Part shown: positions 11,228 to 21,454 of the stretch, in pieces
Layout of the letters: each line of letters starts with the position of its first letter
How positions within the stretch are numbered: position 1 is the first letter of the stretch
DNA from: Hawksworthiomyces lignivorus
Lineage: Eukaryota > Ascomycota > Sordariomycetes > Ophiostomatales > Ophiostomataceae
Length of the DNA: 64,000 bases
Direction of reading: 5' to 3'
NCBI GenBank assembly: GCA_002917075.1
Contig: NTMA01000042.1
Span: 124,001 to 188,000 of the forward strand
The notes under the pieces: model-generated
The model's database searches: none
What the model saw: only the letters and a program-made list of their open reading frames with translations
What the model was told of the DNA's origin: nothing
Translations under genes and position numbers: made by a program

Positions 11228-12434
11228 TCATCCGACCCACAGGCGGACCTGCTTTTCCATCTTCTGGCACTTGAGCTTCAGCAGCTTGACGGACTCTAAA
11301 AACAGCTCGTCGCTGTCCCACTGTCCCGTGCTCTCGACAGAGAAGACAAAGTGGTCCTTTCTGCGGCCCAGCTTGACCTTGCCCTGGAACTCGGGGTGCC
11401 GCAGACACTCACGGCTGACCGTGTCGCGCATCGGATCGACCACGACGGCTCTGGTCTCGCCCAAGTGGTCCGCATACGCCTCGTCGCTCGCGGCGTCCTT
11501 CTCCGTCACCTCCCGGAGCCCGATCACGCCCTCAGGGAAGCAGTTTTGGAACTTGGCCGCGTCGGCGCCCAGGATCGGCTTGGTGATGTTGATGATGGGC
11601 ATCAGGCGGTATGACGCCGTGCAGACGGGTGAGAACTTGGCGTGGTCAGAGCCGATGCTCTTGTGCATGTGCATTTCGATGTCGATGACCTGGCCGGGCC
11701 GCAGCTTGGCCACAAGGATGTCTGGGTTGCTGGGCACGATGGCGTTCTCGCCCGAGAAGTACTCCTCCTGGCGACCCAGGGGCACGAAGACAATGTCCCG
11801 CGCGTACACGTTCGCGTGGTTGTAGAGCTTCTCGGGGTCGGTCTCGTCTGGCGCAGCGCTGGGGTTGCGTGTGCACTCGATCCGCAGATCGAGCCGGATC
11901 GTATCGTAGTCGAACGACGGGGGGTCCTCGGTGTTGTCCGCGTCCGGCGAGGGGCGCTTCCACATCTGGATAAAGTTGCGTAGGCCCTCGCGGCCGCCGC
12001 GAAAGGGGATCAGGCCCAGGCGGTGCGCCAGCACCTCGTCCTGGATCACAGATGTGTTGTTGTCGAAGTAGCACGTCTCGATTGCTACTGTGGGGATTTC
12101 GGAGATCATGATGCGGCGGAAGGCATTGGCGATGCTGGCGTCGACGCCAATGACGGAAAACGAGGCATCGAACTGCTCGTTCTTGTGAAACTGAATATCC
12201 AGGCCCTCCCGGAACTGATCGACGTCCCAGGCCAGATCCTCTCCCGGGTAATGGCCCGGAAACTCGGTCGCTGACACATTGGTAACGGTCTCGAGGTTGA
12301 CGCCGATGGTCTGGAGGAAGAAGAGTTAGTAAAAGAGTGTTGAAGGAGAGAAAACTATATTACTGCAAATAAGAATCAGGTCTCACCCTCCGCTGATCAA
12401 GCTCGGCCTGGCTAGGTTTCTTTATGGGTGCCAT
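11228..12434 (-). CDS. RPC40: DNA-directed RNA polymerases I and III subunit RPAC1 (RPC40 / AC40)
   Basis: Exons are 12434..12387 and 12310..11228, giving 376 residues. The 16-codon first exon (MAPIKKPSQAELDQRR) runs into TIGVNLETVTNVSATEFPGHY. Seen: the alpha-like dimerisation motif (VDASIANAFRRIMISEIPT, IETCYFDNNTS, EVLAHRLGLIPF) and the rest of the RPB3/RpoA-like fold, through to EKQVRLWVG at the C-terminus. Known: AC40 heterodimerises with AC19 to nucleate assembly of polymerases I and III in the nucleus and nucleolus. The length matches fungal AC40. It is convergent with UBA3 (about 250 bp apart) and divergent from the complex I 49 kDa gene. Confidence 0.96.
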
Positions 12435-12980
12435 CGTGTTTGCATATCCGAGTTACAACGACGGGAAGGTTGATGATTGCTGGAGCAAGCAAGAGAACAT
12501 AGGCAAGGCCAAACTTTTTTTTTTCGTTATCGCGATAAGTTTCTATCAGCAATGAACATAGAGGGGCACTATCACCTTCGAGAGGAATGGCCCCACAAGT
12601 TTTCTGAATTGTCCAATAAATTGCTTTAATGTAATTCGAGCTGTGCTACTCGCCCATAAAAGTGGGCCATAACGGTCATATGTTGTTCCGTGCATAGTTT
12701 GTTACCCTCCAAGCTCGGGACTTGACGGGCAAGCGACATTTTGAGCCTTTGAAGGTGTCGTTTTCCGCACACTCGGCCTTCCCTTTCCCCCGTCCAATCC
12801 ATCCGTCTTACCAACTCTCCCGCTCCGAAACGAACAATTCGCCGTAGGCGAAGCGGGCTGTTCTCCAGGGCCATACCTCCTGGAACTTTTCGATCGCGTC
12901 TTGCCGCATCGCCTCTCCGGCTCTCCCAGGTAACCATACGATATCGTCTAGCGTCAACAAATCACATTCGACCAGACAAC
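12435..12980. promoter_or_regulatory. Divergent promoter RPC40 / NUO49 with GATAA palindrome
   Basis: This 546-bp interval lies between the two start codons. It contains the perfect palindrome TTATCGCGATAA at 12527..12538, again two opposed GATAA cores, next to a T-rich run. Overlapping minus-strand open frames at 12626-13149 have no family resemblance and run into the NUO49 coding sequence antisense, so I treat them as chance. Confidence 0.5.
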
Positions 12981-14640
12981 ATGTCAACCCTCTACCGGCT
13001 GGCCGGCCGTGGTGCCGCAAAACGTCTCTGTTTACGGCCGGCAGGTGCCTCCGCATCTGTTTACAATGCTGCCACACTGCCTCTCTCCACAAAAGCCAAT
13101 GCCGCCGCAAGACGGACACAGGCTCTCCGCGCGTTTTCGACGACCACACTGCGCAAGTATGCCGAGCCTTATGAGGGTCAGGGCACTCGGCTAGTGCCCG
13201 TCGGCGAAGACTTCCAGCTTCCCACCGCCGAGGACCTCCTGTCGCGCCAGGACCCCGCCGAGGAGCACGCGAAGCTGCCCCGGGAAGGCGCCGTCGAGGG
13301 CCGCAAGATCCGCCACTACACGGTCAACTTCGGTCCCCAGCATCCGGCTGCCCACGGTGTGCTGCGTCTGATCCTCGAAATCAACGGCGAGGAGATCATC
13401 CGCGCGGACCCCCACGTCGGCCTGCTGCACCGCGGCACCGAGAAGCTGTGCGAGTACAAGACCTATCTGCAGGCCCTGCCCTACTTCGACCGGCTCGACT
13501 ACGTCTCCATGATGACGAACGAGCAGTGCTTCTCGCTGGCTGTGGAGAAGCTGCTGAACATTGAGATCCCCGAGCGCGCCAAGTTCATCCGGACCCTGTT
13601 CGGCGAAATCACGCGTATTCTGAATCACCTGATGTCGGTTCTGTCTCACGCCATGGACGTCGGTGCCCTGACGCCTTTCCTGTGGGGTTTCGAGGAGCGT
13701 GAGAAGCTGATGGTGAGGATACCCGGAGATCTTATGATATAACTAGTCTGCTGTTGCAAGGAGATGTGTGCCCTCGAAACTAACTCCGCGTCTCTCTTAG
13801 GAATTCTACGAGCGTGTTTCTGGCGCCCGTCTTCACGCTGCCTACGTGCGCCCTGGTGGTGTCCACCAGGACATCCCCGTGGGTCTTCTCGACGACATCT
13901 ACCAGTGGGCGACGCAGTTTGGTGACCGTATCGACGAGACCGAGGAGATGTTGACGGACAACCGCATCTGGATTAACCGTCTGCAGGGTGTCGGTGTCGT
14001 CTCGGCAGAGGAGGCGCTGAACCTGTCGTTCACCGGCGTCATGCTGCGCGGCTCGGGCGTGCCATGGGACATCCGAAAGAGCCAGCCGTATGATGCCTAT
14101 GACCAGGTAGACTTTGACATCCCCGTCGGCATCAACGGCGACTGCTACGACCGTTACCTGTGCCGCATGGAGGAGTTCCGCCAGTCGCTGCGCATCATCC
14201 ACCAGTGCCTGAACAAGATGCCCGCCGGCCCCGTGCGTGTAGAGGACTACAAGGTCTCGCCGCCCCCCCGCTCTGCTATGAAGGAGAACATGGAGGCGCT
14301 GATCCACCACTTCCTGCTCTACACCAAGGGCTACGCCGTCCCGCCAGGCGACACCTACAGCGCGATCGAGGCCCCCAAGGGCGAGATGGGCGTCTACGTC
14401 GTGAGCGACGGCAGCGAGCGGCCGTACCGGGTGCACATCCGGGCGCCAGGCTTCGCTCACTTGGCTGGCTTCGACCATGTCTCTCGCGGTCATCTGTTGG
14501 CCGACGCTGTGGCGGTCATCGGCACGATGGATCTTGTGTTCGGTAAGTCCCTGTTTTTTTCTCCAACTTTCACACAATGATTTACTATTTTATGATAGGC
14601 AATTCACTAACTTGGAACCCCAGGCGAGGTCGACCGGTAA
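12981..14640 (+). CDS. nuo-49: NADH:ubiquinone oxidoreductase 49 kDa subunit (NDUFS2 / NUO49), complex I
   Basis: Exons 12981..13712, 13801..14542 and 14624..14640 give 496 residues. The first about 55 residues are Arg/Ser/Ala-rich and end near [14 protein letters not shown], a typical mitochondrial presequence. Seen: [27 protein letters not shown], the [11 protein letters not shown] loop, then [18 protein letters not shown] and the C-terminal [20 protein letters not shown]. Known: this subunit lines the quinone-reduction chamber of the matrix arm; the conserved His in HPAAHG and Tyr in DRLDYVS contact ubiquinone. The last coding exon is only 17 nt (GEVDR and stop), identified from the conserved end; without it the protein would gain nine wrong residues. 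Confidence 0.97.
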
Positions 14641-15059
14641 TAAATTGATCAGGAAGAGGAAGAAGGAGCCGTGTATATATGATTGTCAATTTCTTATATT
14701 TTGATTTTATTATCATGGGGCGAAGGCTGGAAGCGTCAAGAAGCCACCAAAACGATTGCCAGTGGGCTTTTGAAAAAATTGGGAAGATCTATTGTTGCCG
14801 CTTCCTGAATTGATTAAAGAAAACTAAAAGAAATGACAAAAAACTAAGTAAATCATCGCATTATTCTCTTTGTCTGTCATCAAACCAGTTTGCATTTCCC
14901 CGAAGGCATGAGGAATCTCCCAGCCTACAAGTACCCCTTAAAAACCAAGGCTGTTAAAGTCGTGTGCTGCCCATCAGACGCTCTTCGTCTGCTCTTCGTC
15001 TGCTCTTCGTCTGCTCTTCGTCTGCTCTTCTCTGCTGCTCTGGTATATTAATACAATAC
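14641..15059. other. Intergenic between convergent genes
   Basis: Convergent 3' flanks of NUO49 and the Cys-rich protein gene. It is AT-rich and contains an 11-bp tandem repeat (annotated separately). No gene seen. Confidence 0.55.
14980..15033. repeat. 11-bp tandem repeat (minisatellite), unit GCTCTTCGTCT
   Basis: Four exact head-to-tail copies of GCTCTTCGTCT (14980, 14991, 15002, 15013) are followed by a partial, diverged fifth. It lies in the 3' flank of the minus-strand Cys-rich gene, just past its stop codon, so it may be in the 3' UTR. Confidence 0.9.
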
Positions 15060-16589
15060 TCATGAATTTTTTTCAAATTTCCTCCAGCAGGGAGGTCGAC
15101 TGTGCCAAGGTGCTGCATGCAAGACCCCTTCCGGTCCGGCTCCAATTGGGAAACCAACCAGGGGATCTCGACAGATTAATCTTCTTTGCCGATTCCGCCG
15201 ACGAGATCGGAAACCATGGCTTGAAGCAGGCATTGGAAATGCTGTTGACGGTGGTTGGTCATGGGTTGGTCCGTTATTTTCTTCTTGCTGCCCGCGTTGT
15301 GGAAATATTATGATTCCGTCGAGGACGGGCGGTGACTGTTCATTAGCCGTAGCGTAGGGAGACGGGCGAGCAAGAAAGGGACCTGTCAGGGGCAGGTAGG
15401 CTGGAACCTTGGTAAATACGGCACCGGAAAATCGTACAGGTTTGCTGCGAAGATGTTGGCCGCCAGAACCAGCCAGAGTTGTAGAAAAAGGTGAGAGTGC
15501 CGCGGGACGTTGGTGCTGATGTTCGCTATTGTGGATTTCACCATAGCTTCTCAATGGCAAGGCTATGCTTGTCGGTATGGTATTCTGTACCATGCTGCCG
15601 TTGTCTCTCTTGCCACTGACAGTAGCCACAAGTACGCTGGATCTCTCACCAGCGGGTGAAAACACAGGGGCGTCGGCTGAAAGATATAAAGGCGTCTGTG
15701 TGGCTGTTTGATTTTCAATATTGTAGCTTCTGCTGGAAGAGCCCTGGAAATATGTAAACTCTTCGTGCGAGCTGCTGCGTCCTAGCGAGCCGCTTCTATC
15801 TTCGCTGTGGTGTCGATTAAGTAGCAATGACGAAGTTGAAGCACTCCGACGGACGTTCCTTTGTGGCGGTGATGGAGAGTCACTTTCTTCTTTTGAATCT
15901 GATTTGCAATGCTCCCGTCTGGATGGTGGTCTTTCATCGTCTGTTTTGTCGCTCGTCTTTTGATCATCCAAGCCTCGCATCCCGGCATTGTCGTCCACTA
16001 TCTCAGCCCCATCCTCTTGTATAGCTTGATGATAGGTCCGAAAGTCTATACGACAGCAGCATCGACCAGTATCATGGCGGCTCCGATGGTCAGCAACCCA
16101 TTCAGCTGCGTACAAACTTGGCAGGCGGACAGAGACAGCCGCGCGGCCGACTGCATCAGTGGCTTCATAGAGGAGAGGCGGCAGCTGAGCCGCATTTATA
16201 TCAGCTGTACTATTATGACTTAGTGTTTCTTCGTGATCGTATTCAGCGTATGTATTTTGGTAATCGTCACCGATGCCACCGTCGCCGCTCTGCTCGCTCC
16301 CGGCAAAATTACCACCAATGACGCGCGGCCGGATCAGATAAGGAAACACAGTTGCACACCCACACACGCCTCTCTCGTGCATAAAACGGTGCTCGTACTC
16401 CTCGATCTGGGTGGCTCGGCTGTGGACAATCTTTTGGCAGGCCGAGCACATTTCTCCAGCGAGAAACGGCTTGTCAGCTCTGCGTGGGCACACCGGAAAT
16501 GTGTGGCTGGCAGTTGTAAGCGGACACGGGCGAAGGACTGGTAGCGACGTGTGTCCACAGGTATAGCCGATGAATTCGAGAAAGCACAT
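15060..16589 (-). CDS. Fungal Cys-rich N-terminal protein of unknown function
   Basis: A single exon of 509 residues, starting at ATG 16589 (MCFLEFIGYTCGHTS). An upstream in-frame TTG at 16625 is not needed. Seen: a short Cys/His-bearing N-terminal segment (CGHTSLPVLRPCPLT, then FPVCP and MCSACQ) that could form a zinc-binding knuckle. It is followed by about 400 residues of low-complexity Ser/Arg/Gln-rich sequence with an Arg-rich patch (RSRRRNRQRRL) near the C-terminus. This N-terminal pattern recurs in uncharacterised filamentous-fungal proteins; no function is known to me. No signal peptide or membrane segment is obvious. Codon use is less GC-biased than the flanking COQ6 gene. An overlooked intron in the low-complexity part cannot be excluded. 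Confidence 0.65.
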   Translation of the reverse strand: MCFLEFIGYTCGHTSLPVLRPCPLTTASHTFPVCPRRADKPFLAGEMCSACQKIVHSRATQIEEYEHRFMHERGVCGCATVFPYLIRPRVIGGNFAGSEQSGDGGIGDDYQNTYAEYDHEETLSHNSTADINAAQLPPLLYEATDAVGRAAVSVRLPSLYAAEWVADHRSRHDTGRCCCRIDFRTYHQAIQEDGAEIVDDNAGMRGLDDQKTSDKTDDERPPSRREHCKSDSKEESDSPSPPQRNVRRSASTSSLLLNRHHSEDRSGSLGRSSSHEEFTYFQGSSSRSYNIENQTATQTPLYLSADAPVFSPAGERSSVLVATVSGKRDNGSMVQNTIPTSIALPLRSYGEIHNSEHQHQRPAALSPFSTTLAGSGGQHLRSKPVRFSGAVFTKVPAYLPLTGPFLARPSPYATANEQSPPVLDGIIIFPQRGQQEENNGPTHDQPPSTAFPMPASSHGFRSRRRNRQRRLICRDPLVGFPIGAGPEGVLHAAPWHSRPPCWRKFEKNS

Positions 16590-17380
16590 TTTGAAGACAA
16601 AAGAACTTTCAGTTTCCTTAGACAATAGTTTTTGATTTAGTCAAATTAGCTGAGGTACAGGCCGCTTTGGCTTCTTGATGAGTCGGTTGTTTCTATGATG
16701 TAGGCAAGGAACAGAAGAAATCAAAGGCTTCAGGATTATAGACGCGACAGTCAAGGCTAACAATGACCAAGTCACGACTCAGAGACAGATTTCCGTGTAC
16801 CGAGGAAAGGATCACAGGTATTGTGAATTTAGCTGTACGATGACGGTAAATCTATGCTGAATCTGATTCACGACGCGAAACGGTCACATCGTCGAAACTG
16901 AAGACAGCGATGTGCTTGATGAATTGTCCAGGTAACTATGATAGATGGACATAGAAGGGGAGGAAATGCATTACGGGTGAAAGGATGCTTGAAAGAAGGG
17001 AAACTAACTAAGGCGAGGCTTCTGTGTCGATTGTTTATTGCGTACGACTGGCTTGGAGTTTGACTCATTGTCTTCAGCGAAAGTCAGAGACGAACACTGC
17101 ACATATTAGGCACTTGGCATAGATGGGATGAACGAAGAGGAAGCCTAGGTTTAGTGAGGAAGGTATTCGTCATCACAATGGGCACTGAGTGACGAGGAGC
17201 TAAGTTTGCATGTATCGCAAGCGGCAGGCTGTGAGGTATGGATTTTTTTTTATATATCCTCGTCGTCATATGACTCTGCTAGCCATCGATGGCAGTTTTA
17301 AACAAAGTAGTACTATTCTTACAAGTCCGGCATGAAACGAACTAAATCGGCAGGTACACCAACCCTCGCGGTGCTGCCTC
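16590..17380. other. Intergenic, promoter of Cys-rich gene and 3' flank of COQ6
   Basis: About 790 bp of AT-richer sequence. Short open frames on the minus strand (16868-17269) have no recognisable product. No RNA gene seen. Confidence 0.55.
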
Positions 17381-19097
17381 TCACGCATGCGCGCTGCTGG
17401 TGCCGGTGCTGGGCCCCGCGCTGGCGCCGCCGGCGGCCTGGCTCATGAGGAAGTTCTTGACGGGCCGCAGGGCGTTAACGGCGCGCAGGCCGAGGGAGCG
17501 CAGCGGCACGAGGGGCCCGCTCTCGACGGCATAGAGCTTGTGCAGCTTGTCGCAGACGCCCATGAGGACGTGGTTGGCGGCGTAGCGCTCGGCCGGGTAG
17601 GGCTCGAGGGCGGAGCGGGCGCCAATGTCCTGGCCGTGGGCGGCGGCGTAGGCGAGGGCGCGGGCGAGGCTCTCGACGTCGCCCTGGCCCTGGTTGAGGC
17701 CCTGGCCGGCCAGCGGGTGCACGGTGTGGGCGGCGTCGCCGACGAGGGCGACGCGCTCGCCGATGTACGTGTCGGCGTGGCGCAGGCGCAGCGGGAAGGA
17801 CGCGACGCTGCCGGGCTGCACGCCGACGACGGCGGTGGGCAGGCGCGCCTCCTCGTCGCTGCCGCTGCTGTTCCAGCTCGCCTCGTGCTCCAGCCGCCAG
17901 GCTACCTCGTCCTGCACGCCGCCGCCGCCGCCGCTGCTGGCCTCGGCCGCGGCCACCTCGGGCCCGTGCAGGTAGGCTAGGTCGACGGGCCGCAGGCGGA
18001 AGGCGGCGTTGACCATGGCGACAAAGTCGGCCGGGGCCAGCGCCTTGAGGCGGGCGGCGCGCTCCGGCGTCGTCGACCACACCAGCGTGGCGTAGCGGCC
18101 GGGCAGCGGCAGCAGAGCGACGGGCCCCGTTGGCAGGAAGCGCTGGAAGGCCGTCTTGTAGGCGTCGCCCGACAGGCTGCCGGCGCCCTCCTCGAGCTGC
18201 AGCGTCGCTACGACGCCGTGGCGGCCGTAGTCCCAGCCGCGCGCCGGGATGTCGGCAAACGCCCGCACGGGGCTGTTGGCGCCGTCGGCGCCCACCAGCA
18301 GCCGCGCCAGCAGCGTCTGGCCGCCTGCCAGGTGCACGGCCGGCCACTGGGATAGGTCCAAGCCGCTGTCGCTGCTGTCGCCGCCGCCGCCGAACCCGAT
18401 GCGGTCCACGCGCGACGAGTCGAAGACGGTCAAGCCGCCCAGCTCGTCCAGCCGCCGCAGCAAGCCCGCCGTCAGGTTGAGGTTCTCCACCATGTAGGCG
18501 ATGGTGGAGCCCGTCTCCGGCGCGGTGCGCGCCATGCCGGGCGGCCAATCAAACGACACGCGGGCGCCGCTGATACCGTCCCACACGTGCATGGCCTGGT
18601 ACGCCTGCACGCGGTCGCGGTGCAGGTGCGGCCACGCGCCGATGGAGTCCAGGAAGCGGGCCGAGGCCGGCGTCAGCGAGCTGCAGCGGTTGGAAAACTC
18701 GTCTGCCGTCGGTGCCCAGGAGCGCAGGCGGCCCAGGTCCTGCGCCTCGACAAGGGCCAGGCGCAAGTTGGCCGTGGCCGGGTTGGAGCCTTTTCGTCAA
18801 GGGTCAGCAGGTGCAGGTGCAAGAGCAACAGCAAGAGCGCTGCGGAGCGCCATTGGGGCAGAACGTACGCAAGGCTGTCAGCAGGCTCAGGCCGGCTGGC
18901 CCTCCACCAACGCACACCACGTCATAAATGTCTTCTGGGTTGGGATGCGTGGAAGCTGTGGATGGGGCTGTCGTCGCACTAGCATACCACCTGCGGCGCT
19001 GGAATTGCTGCTGCTGCCGCGTCTGCTGGACCTGCAATTCCAGCTGCCGCGTGCAGCTGCGGCAGACAAAACGCGCTGCTGTGTTCCTGCTGAGCAT
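17381..19097 (-). CDS. COQ6: Ubiquinone biosynthesis monooxygenase COQ6
   Basis: Exons are 19097..18869 and 18789..17381, giving 545 residues. The start is ATG 19097 (MLSRNTAARF); the first about 45 residues are a mitochondrial presequence (RRRWYAS). Seen: FAD dinucleotide-binding GGGPAG at residues 64-69, the splice-joined LLTALRSNPATANLRLALVE, the DG-type motif (LLVGADGANSPVR) and the second FAD motif GDAAHTVHPLAGQGLNQG. Known: Coq6 is a flavin monooxygenase on the matrix face of the inner membrane that C5-hydroxylates the benzoquinone ring, fed by ferredoxin and its reductase. Extra Gly/Ser-rich linkers (GGGGDSSDSG and another near residue 360) are insertions relative to yeast. Very high GC gives several false overlapping frames. 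Confidence 0.95.
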
Positions 19098-19486
19098 GAT
19101 TAGCTTTTGGTCGTTGCGCCCTTTTGCCTCTCCTAGCTCTTGGTGAAGTTGCGTGCTGGTCGAAGTGAAGTGGACTGCTCTCAAAACAGCTGATTTTTAT
19201 TGGGTGGAGCTCTGGCGGGAAAATGTGGGCCAAGTGGTGCTCAATGGCCGTTCTTCCCTGTAGGGAGATGCTTTGGGCTTAAGAGCTTAAACTCCGGCAC
19301 TCCAGGTACTCTAAGTGTCTTTCGGTACACCTTAAGTCCAGTTCTTTCCACAGCCTCATGTACTCGTACCAAGCTTGCAATATTGTTCCTTTGGCTAGAA
19401 GGGAAGAAGAGGAAATGCCAATGTCCTCTTGTCATCCAGTTGCTCTATTTCACATGTCGAGCGTTTTGTCAGTGTAGTTATGCGAT
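19098..19486. other. Intergenic upstream of COQ6
   Basis: About 390 bp containing the COQ6 promoter and the 3' flank of a possible small gene. No other feature seen. Confidence 0.5.
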
Positions 19487-19825
19487 TCACTGTACGCAAA
19501 CCTGTAACTCTAGAGACGGCAGAGGGTATATCTGGAAATGTGTGATACTTTTCTGTACATCTAGAAGAATGAACGGAGATACGGTGACAAGGAAACGCAC
19601 ATAAGGCGAGGTTCTCGAACCATTTCTGTCATGTCCATGTAGCTGAAGGTGAAGATGCCTATCAACATACTCTGCTCCAGCACTGAAACAACAAATGGCC
19701 GCTACGCCAAATACGGCAAATGCTATTTGATTGGCTCGTGGTGTGTAAATCGCCCAGTGAGTGGGTTCATCCAAATTAAAGCTGCTATTTTGCCCTTTGT
19801 AGAAGTCCTTCAGGTATGACGGCAT
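19487..19825 (-). CDS. Possible small single-pass membrane protein
   Basis: The open frame starts at a true ATG (19825; MPSYLKDFYKGQNSS) and has 112 codons unspliced. Seen: a polar N-terminus, then a hydrophobic segment (IAFAVFGVAAICCFSAGA, about residues 33-50) that would span a membrane once. After that the composition becomes less convincing. A short intron is possible (donor GTATGT after SAGAE, acceptor ACAG about 45 nt on), which would give a protein of about 68 residues ending near 19569. I do not recognise the family. It could be a small mitochondrial membrane protein, or chance. Confidence 0.38.
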   Translation of the reverse strand: MPSYLKDFYKGQNSSFNLDEPTHWAIYTPRANQIAFAVFGVAAICCFSAGAEYVDRHLHLQLHGHDRNGSRTSPYVRFLVTVSPFILLDVQKSITHFQIYPLPSLELQVCVQ

Positions 19826-20143
19826 AAATGGGCGGCGACGGCTACACTTCTGTAAACGGCAATCAGTCGTTCATTGGGAGAATAGATGGAAAATTATGGA
19901 ACGGTATCTGAAGCTATCCATCTTCTGAGACAGTTTTGTTATGAAGAAAGGCTCTGGACTTTCGGACTTGACTGACCTTTAACCCGGAAGTGCGTTGCTT
20001 GCCCATTCTCTGAGCCATAAAAGGTACAATTCAGAATGAGATAATCTATCGTGTTGAGGATGATTCTATCTATTATTCAGTAGCCGTTATATCTTTAACA
20101 AAAAGTTTCCCACAAAGACCAAATCTCTCTTCTGCACATAACA
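19826..20143. other. Intergenic, promoter of short-chain dehydrogenase gene
   Basis: About 320 bp of AT-rich sequence upstream of the dehydrogenase start. No coding evidence. Confidence 0.5.
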
Positions 20144-21283
20144 ATGGCCACCTTCGCTGCATTCCGTGCCAACCAGCGCGCCGATCTGCCCCTCCTTGTC
20201 AACGCCTCCAACTGCGGCGGGCGGACGTTCCTAGTAACGGGCGCAAACACAGGCCTAGGATATGAGACGGCAAAGCACCTTGTGGCGGCGGGCGCCGCCA
20301 AAGTGGTCTTGGCGTGCCGCAACACCACCGCGGGCGAAGAAGCCAAGAAGACGATCGAGGCTGCCACCGGTGTAACTGGTGTCGCCGAGGTCTGGTCCCT
20401 CGACATGGCAAAACTCGAATCGATCAAGGCCTTTGCGGCGCGCGCCCAGAAGCTGGACCGCGTCGACGGCCTAGTTGAAAATGCCGGCGTGGCTGGCGCC
20501 AGCTGGGCCATGTGGGAGATGGCGCTGAAGATCAATGTGCTCGGCACGCTCTACCTCGCGCTGCTGATGCACCCGATTCTCGAAGCCAACGCAAAGAACT
20601 ACAACATCACTTCGCGCCTCGTCATCGTCACCAGCGAGACGGGTTTCATGCCGGGAACAAAAGCGGAGGCGGAAAAGTTCACAGGCGTCGACGCAGCGCA
20701 CTTTCTGGAAAAGATCAACGACCAATCAATCGTAGACGAATCTTCGCGGTAAGCTGTCCAACAGAAAATTCTCTCTTTTGTAAACGCCAACATGCTGACT
20801 TTGCGTGGCCTCGTAGATACCCGTTCTCCAAGCTCCTTGGTGCCCTTGCCACTCGACAGCTTGCAGCGTTGAAGCCTGTTTTCAAGACTGGAGTCCTTGT
20901 CAATTATACCAATCCGGGTCTGTGCAAGACTACTCTCAGCCGCAATGCGCCTTTCTTTCTTCGCATGCGGATTGCGCTCATGAACTACATGCTTGGCCGC
21001 ACAGCCGAAGCAGGTAGCCGCACTATCCTGCACGGCCTTGTCGAGGGAAAAGAAAGCCACGGTTGCTACCTGAGCACATGCCGGATTTCAGAGTAGGTTC
21101 CTTGGTTTGCGTCAACATGCCAAATTTTTCACAGAAACGGATAGCTCTAACAAAGTTCCCAGGGACGAAGTTCCAGAGTGGGTGACAAATGAATCGGGCA
21201 AAAGGTTGCAGAAGGTTGCTTGGGACAGCTTGGTCAAGGAGCTGGAGTCGTTCGATGCTGATTGTGTAAAGAAGATTCTGTAA
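20144..21283 (+). CDS. Short-chain dehydrogenase/reductase (retinol dehydrogenase-like)
   Basis: Exons 20144..20748, 20817..21092 and 21163..21283 give 333 residues. Seen: Rossmann cofactor motif TGANTGLG at residues 32-39, ACRN after beta-2 (suggesting NADP preference), ENAGVAG in place of the usual NNAG, the VIVTSETG strand with the likely catalytic serine, and the catalytic YPFSK (Y203, K207) formed just after the first splice junction (codon CG|A, then TAC). The third exon adds an amphipathic tail (DEVPEWVTNESGKR) common in fungal members of this subgroup. Known: this group reduces or oxidises diverse carbonyls; the substrate cannot be inferred. Neighbours give no pathway hint. The active site is intact. 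Confidence 0.9.
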
Positions 21284-21454
21284 TGTGGGAAGAATTGCTG
21301 ATAACGTAGTTGCTAGATTTGATTTCACAGCCTTGTAAGAGTTTTTCTTGAATATAATGTAGTAGTTATAGCCAAATGCTTCGGGTGAGGGATGGGTAGT
21401 GATGTGCAGAGCACAATGTCGGAAGTTGCGAGGCAAGCTGGTGCCTAGGATATC

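Noticed and set aside
12626..13149. Overlapping minus-strand frames upstream of NUO49
   Set aside because: They overlap the NUO49 start and presequence antisense and show no family resemblance.
17475..18548. 357-codon minus-strand frame
   Set aside because: Alternative frame of COQ6 with Arg/Ala/Pro-rich nonsense, while the true frame has FAD motifs.
19600..19625. tRNA B-box-like GGTTCGAGAACC on the minus strand
   Set aside because: No matching A box at the right distance and no cloverleaf could be folded by eye.
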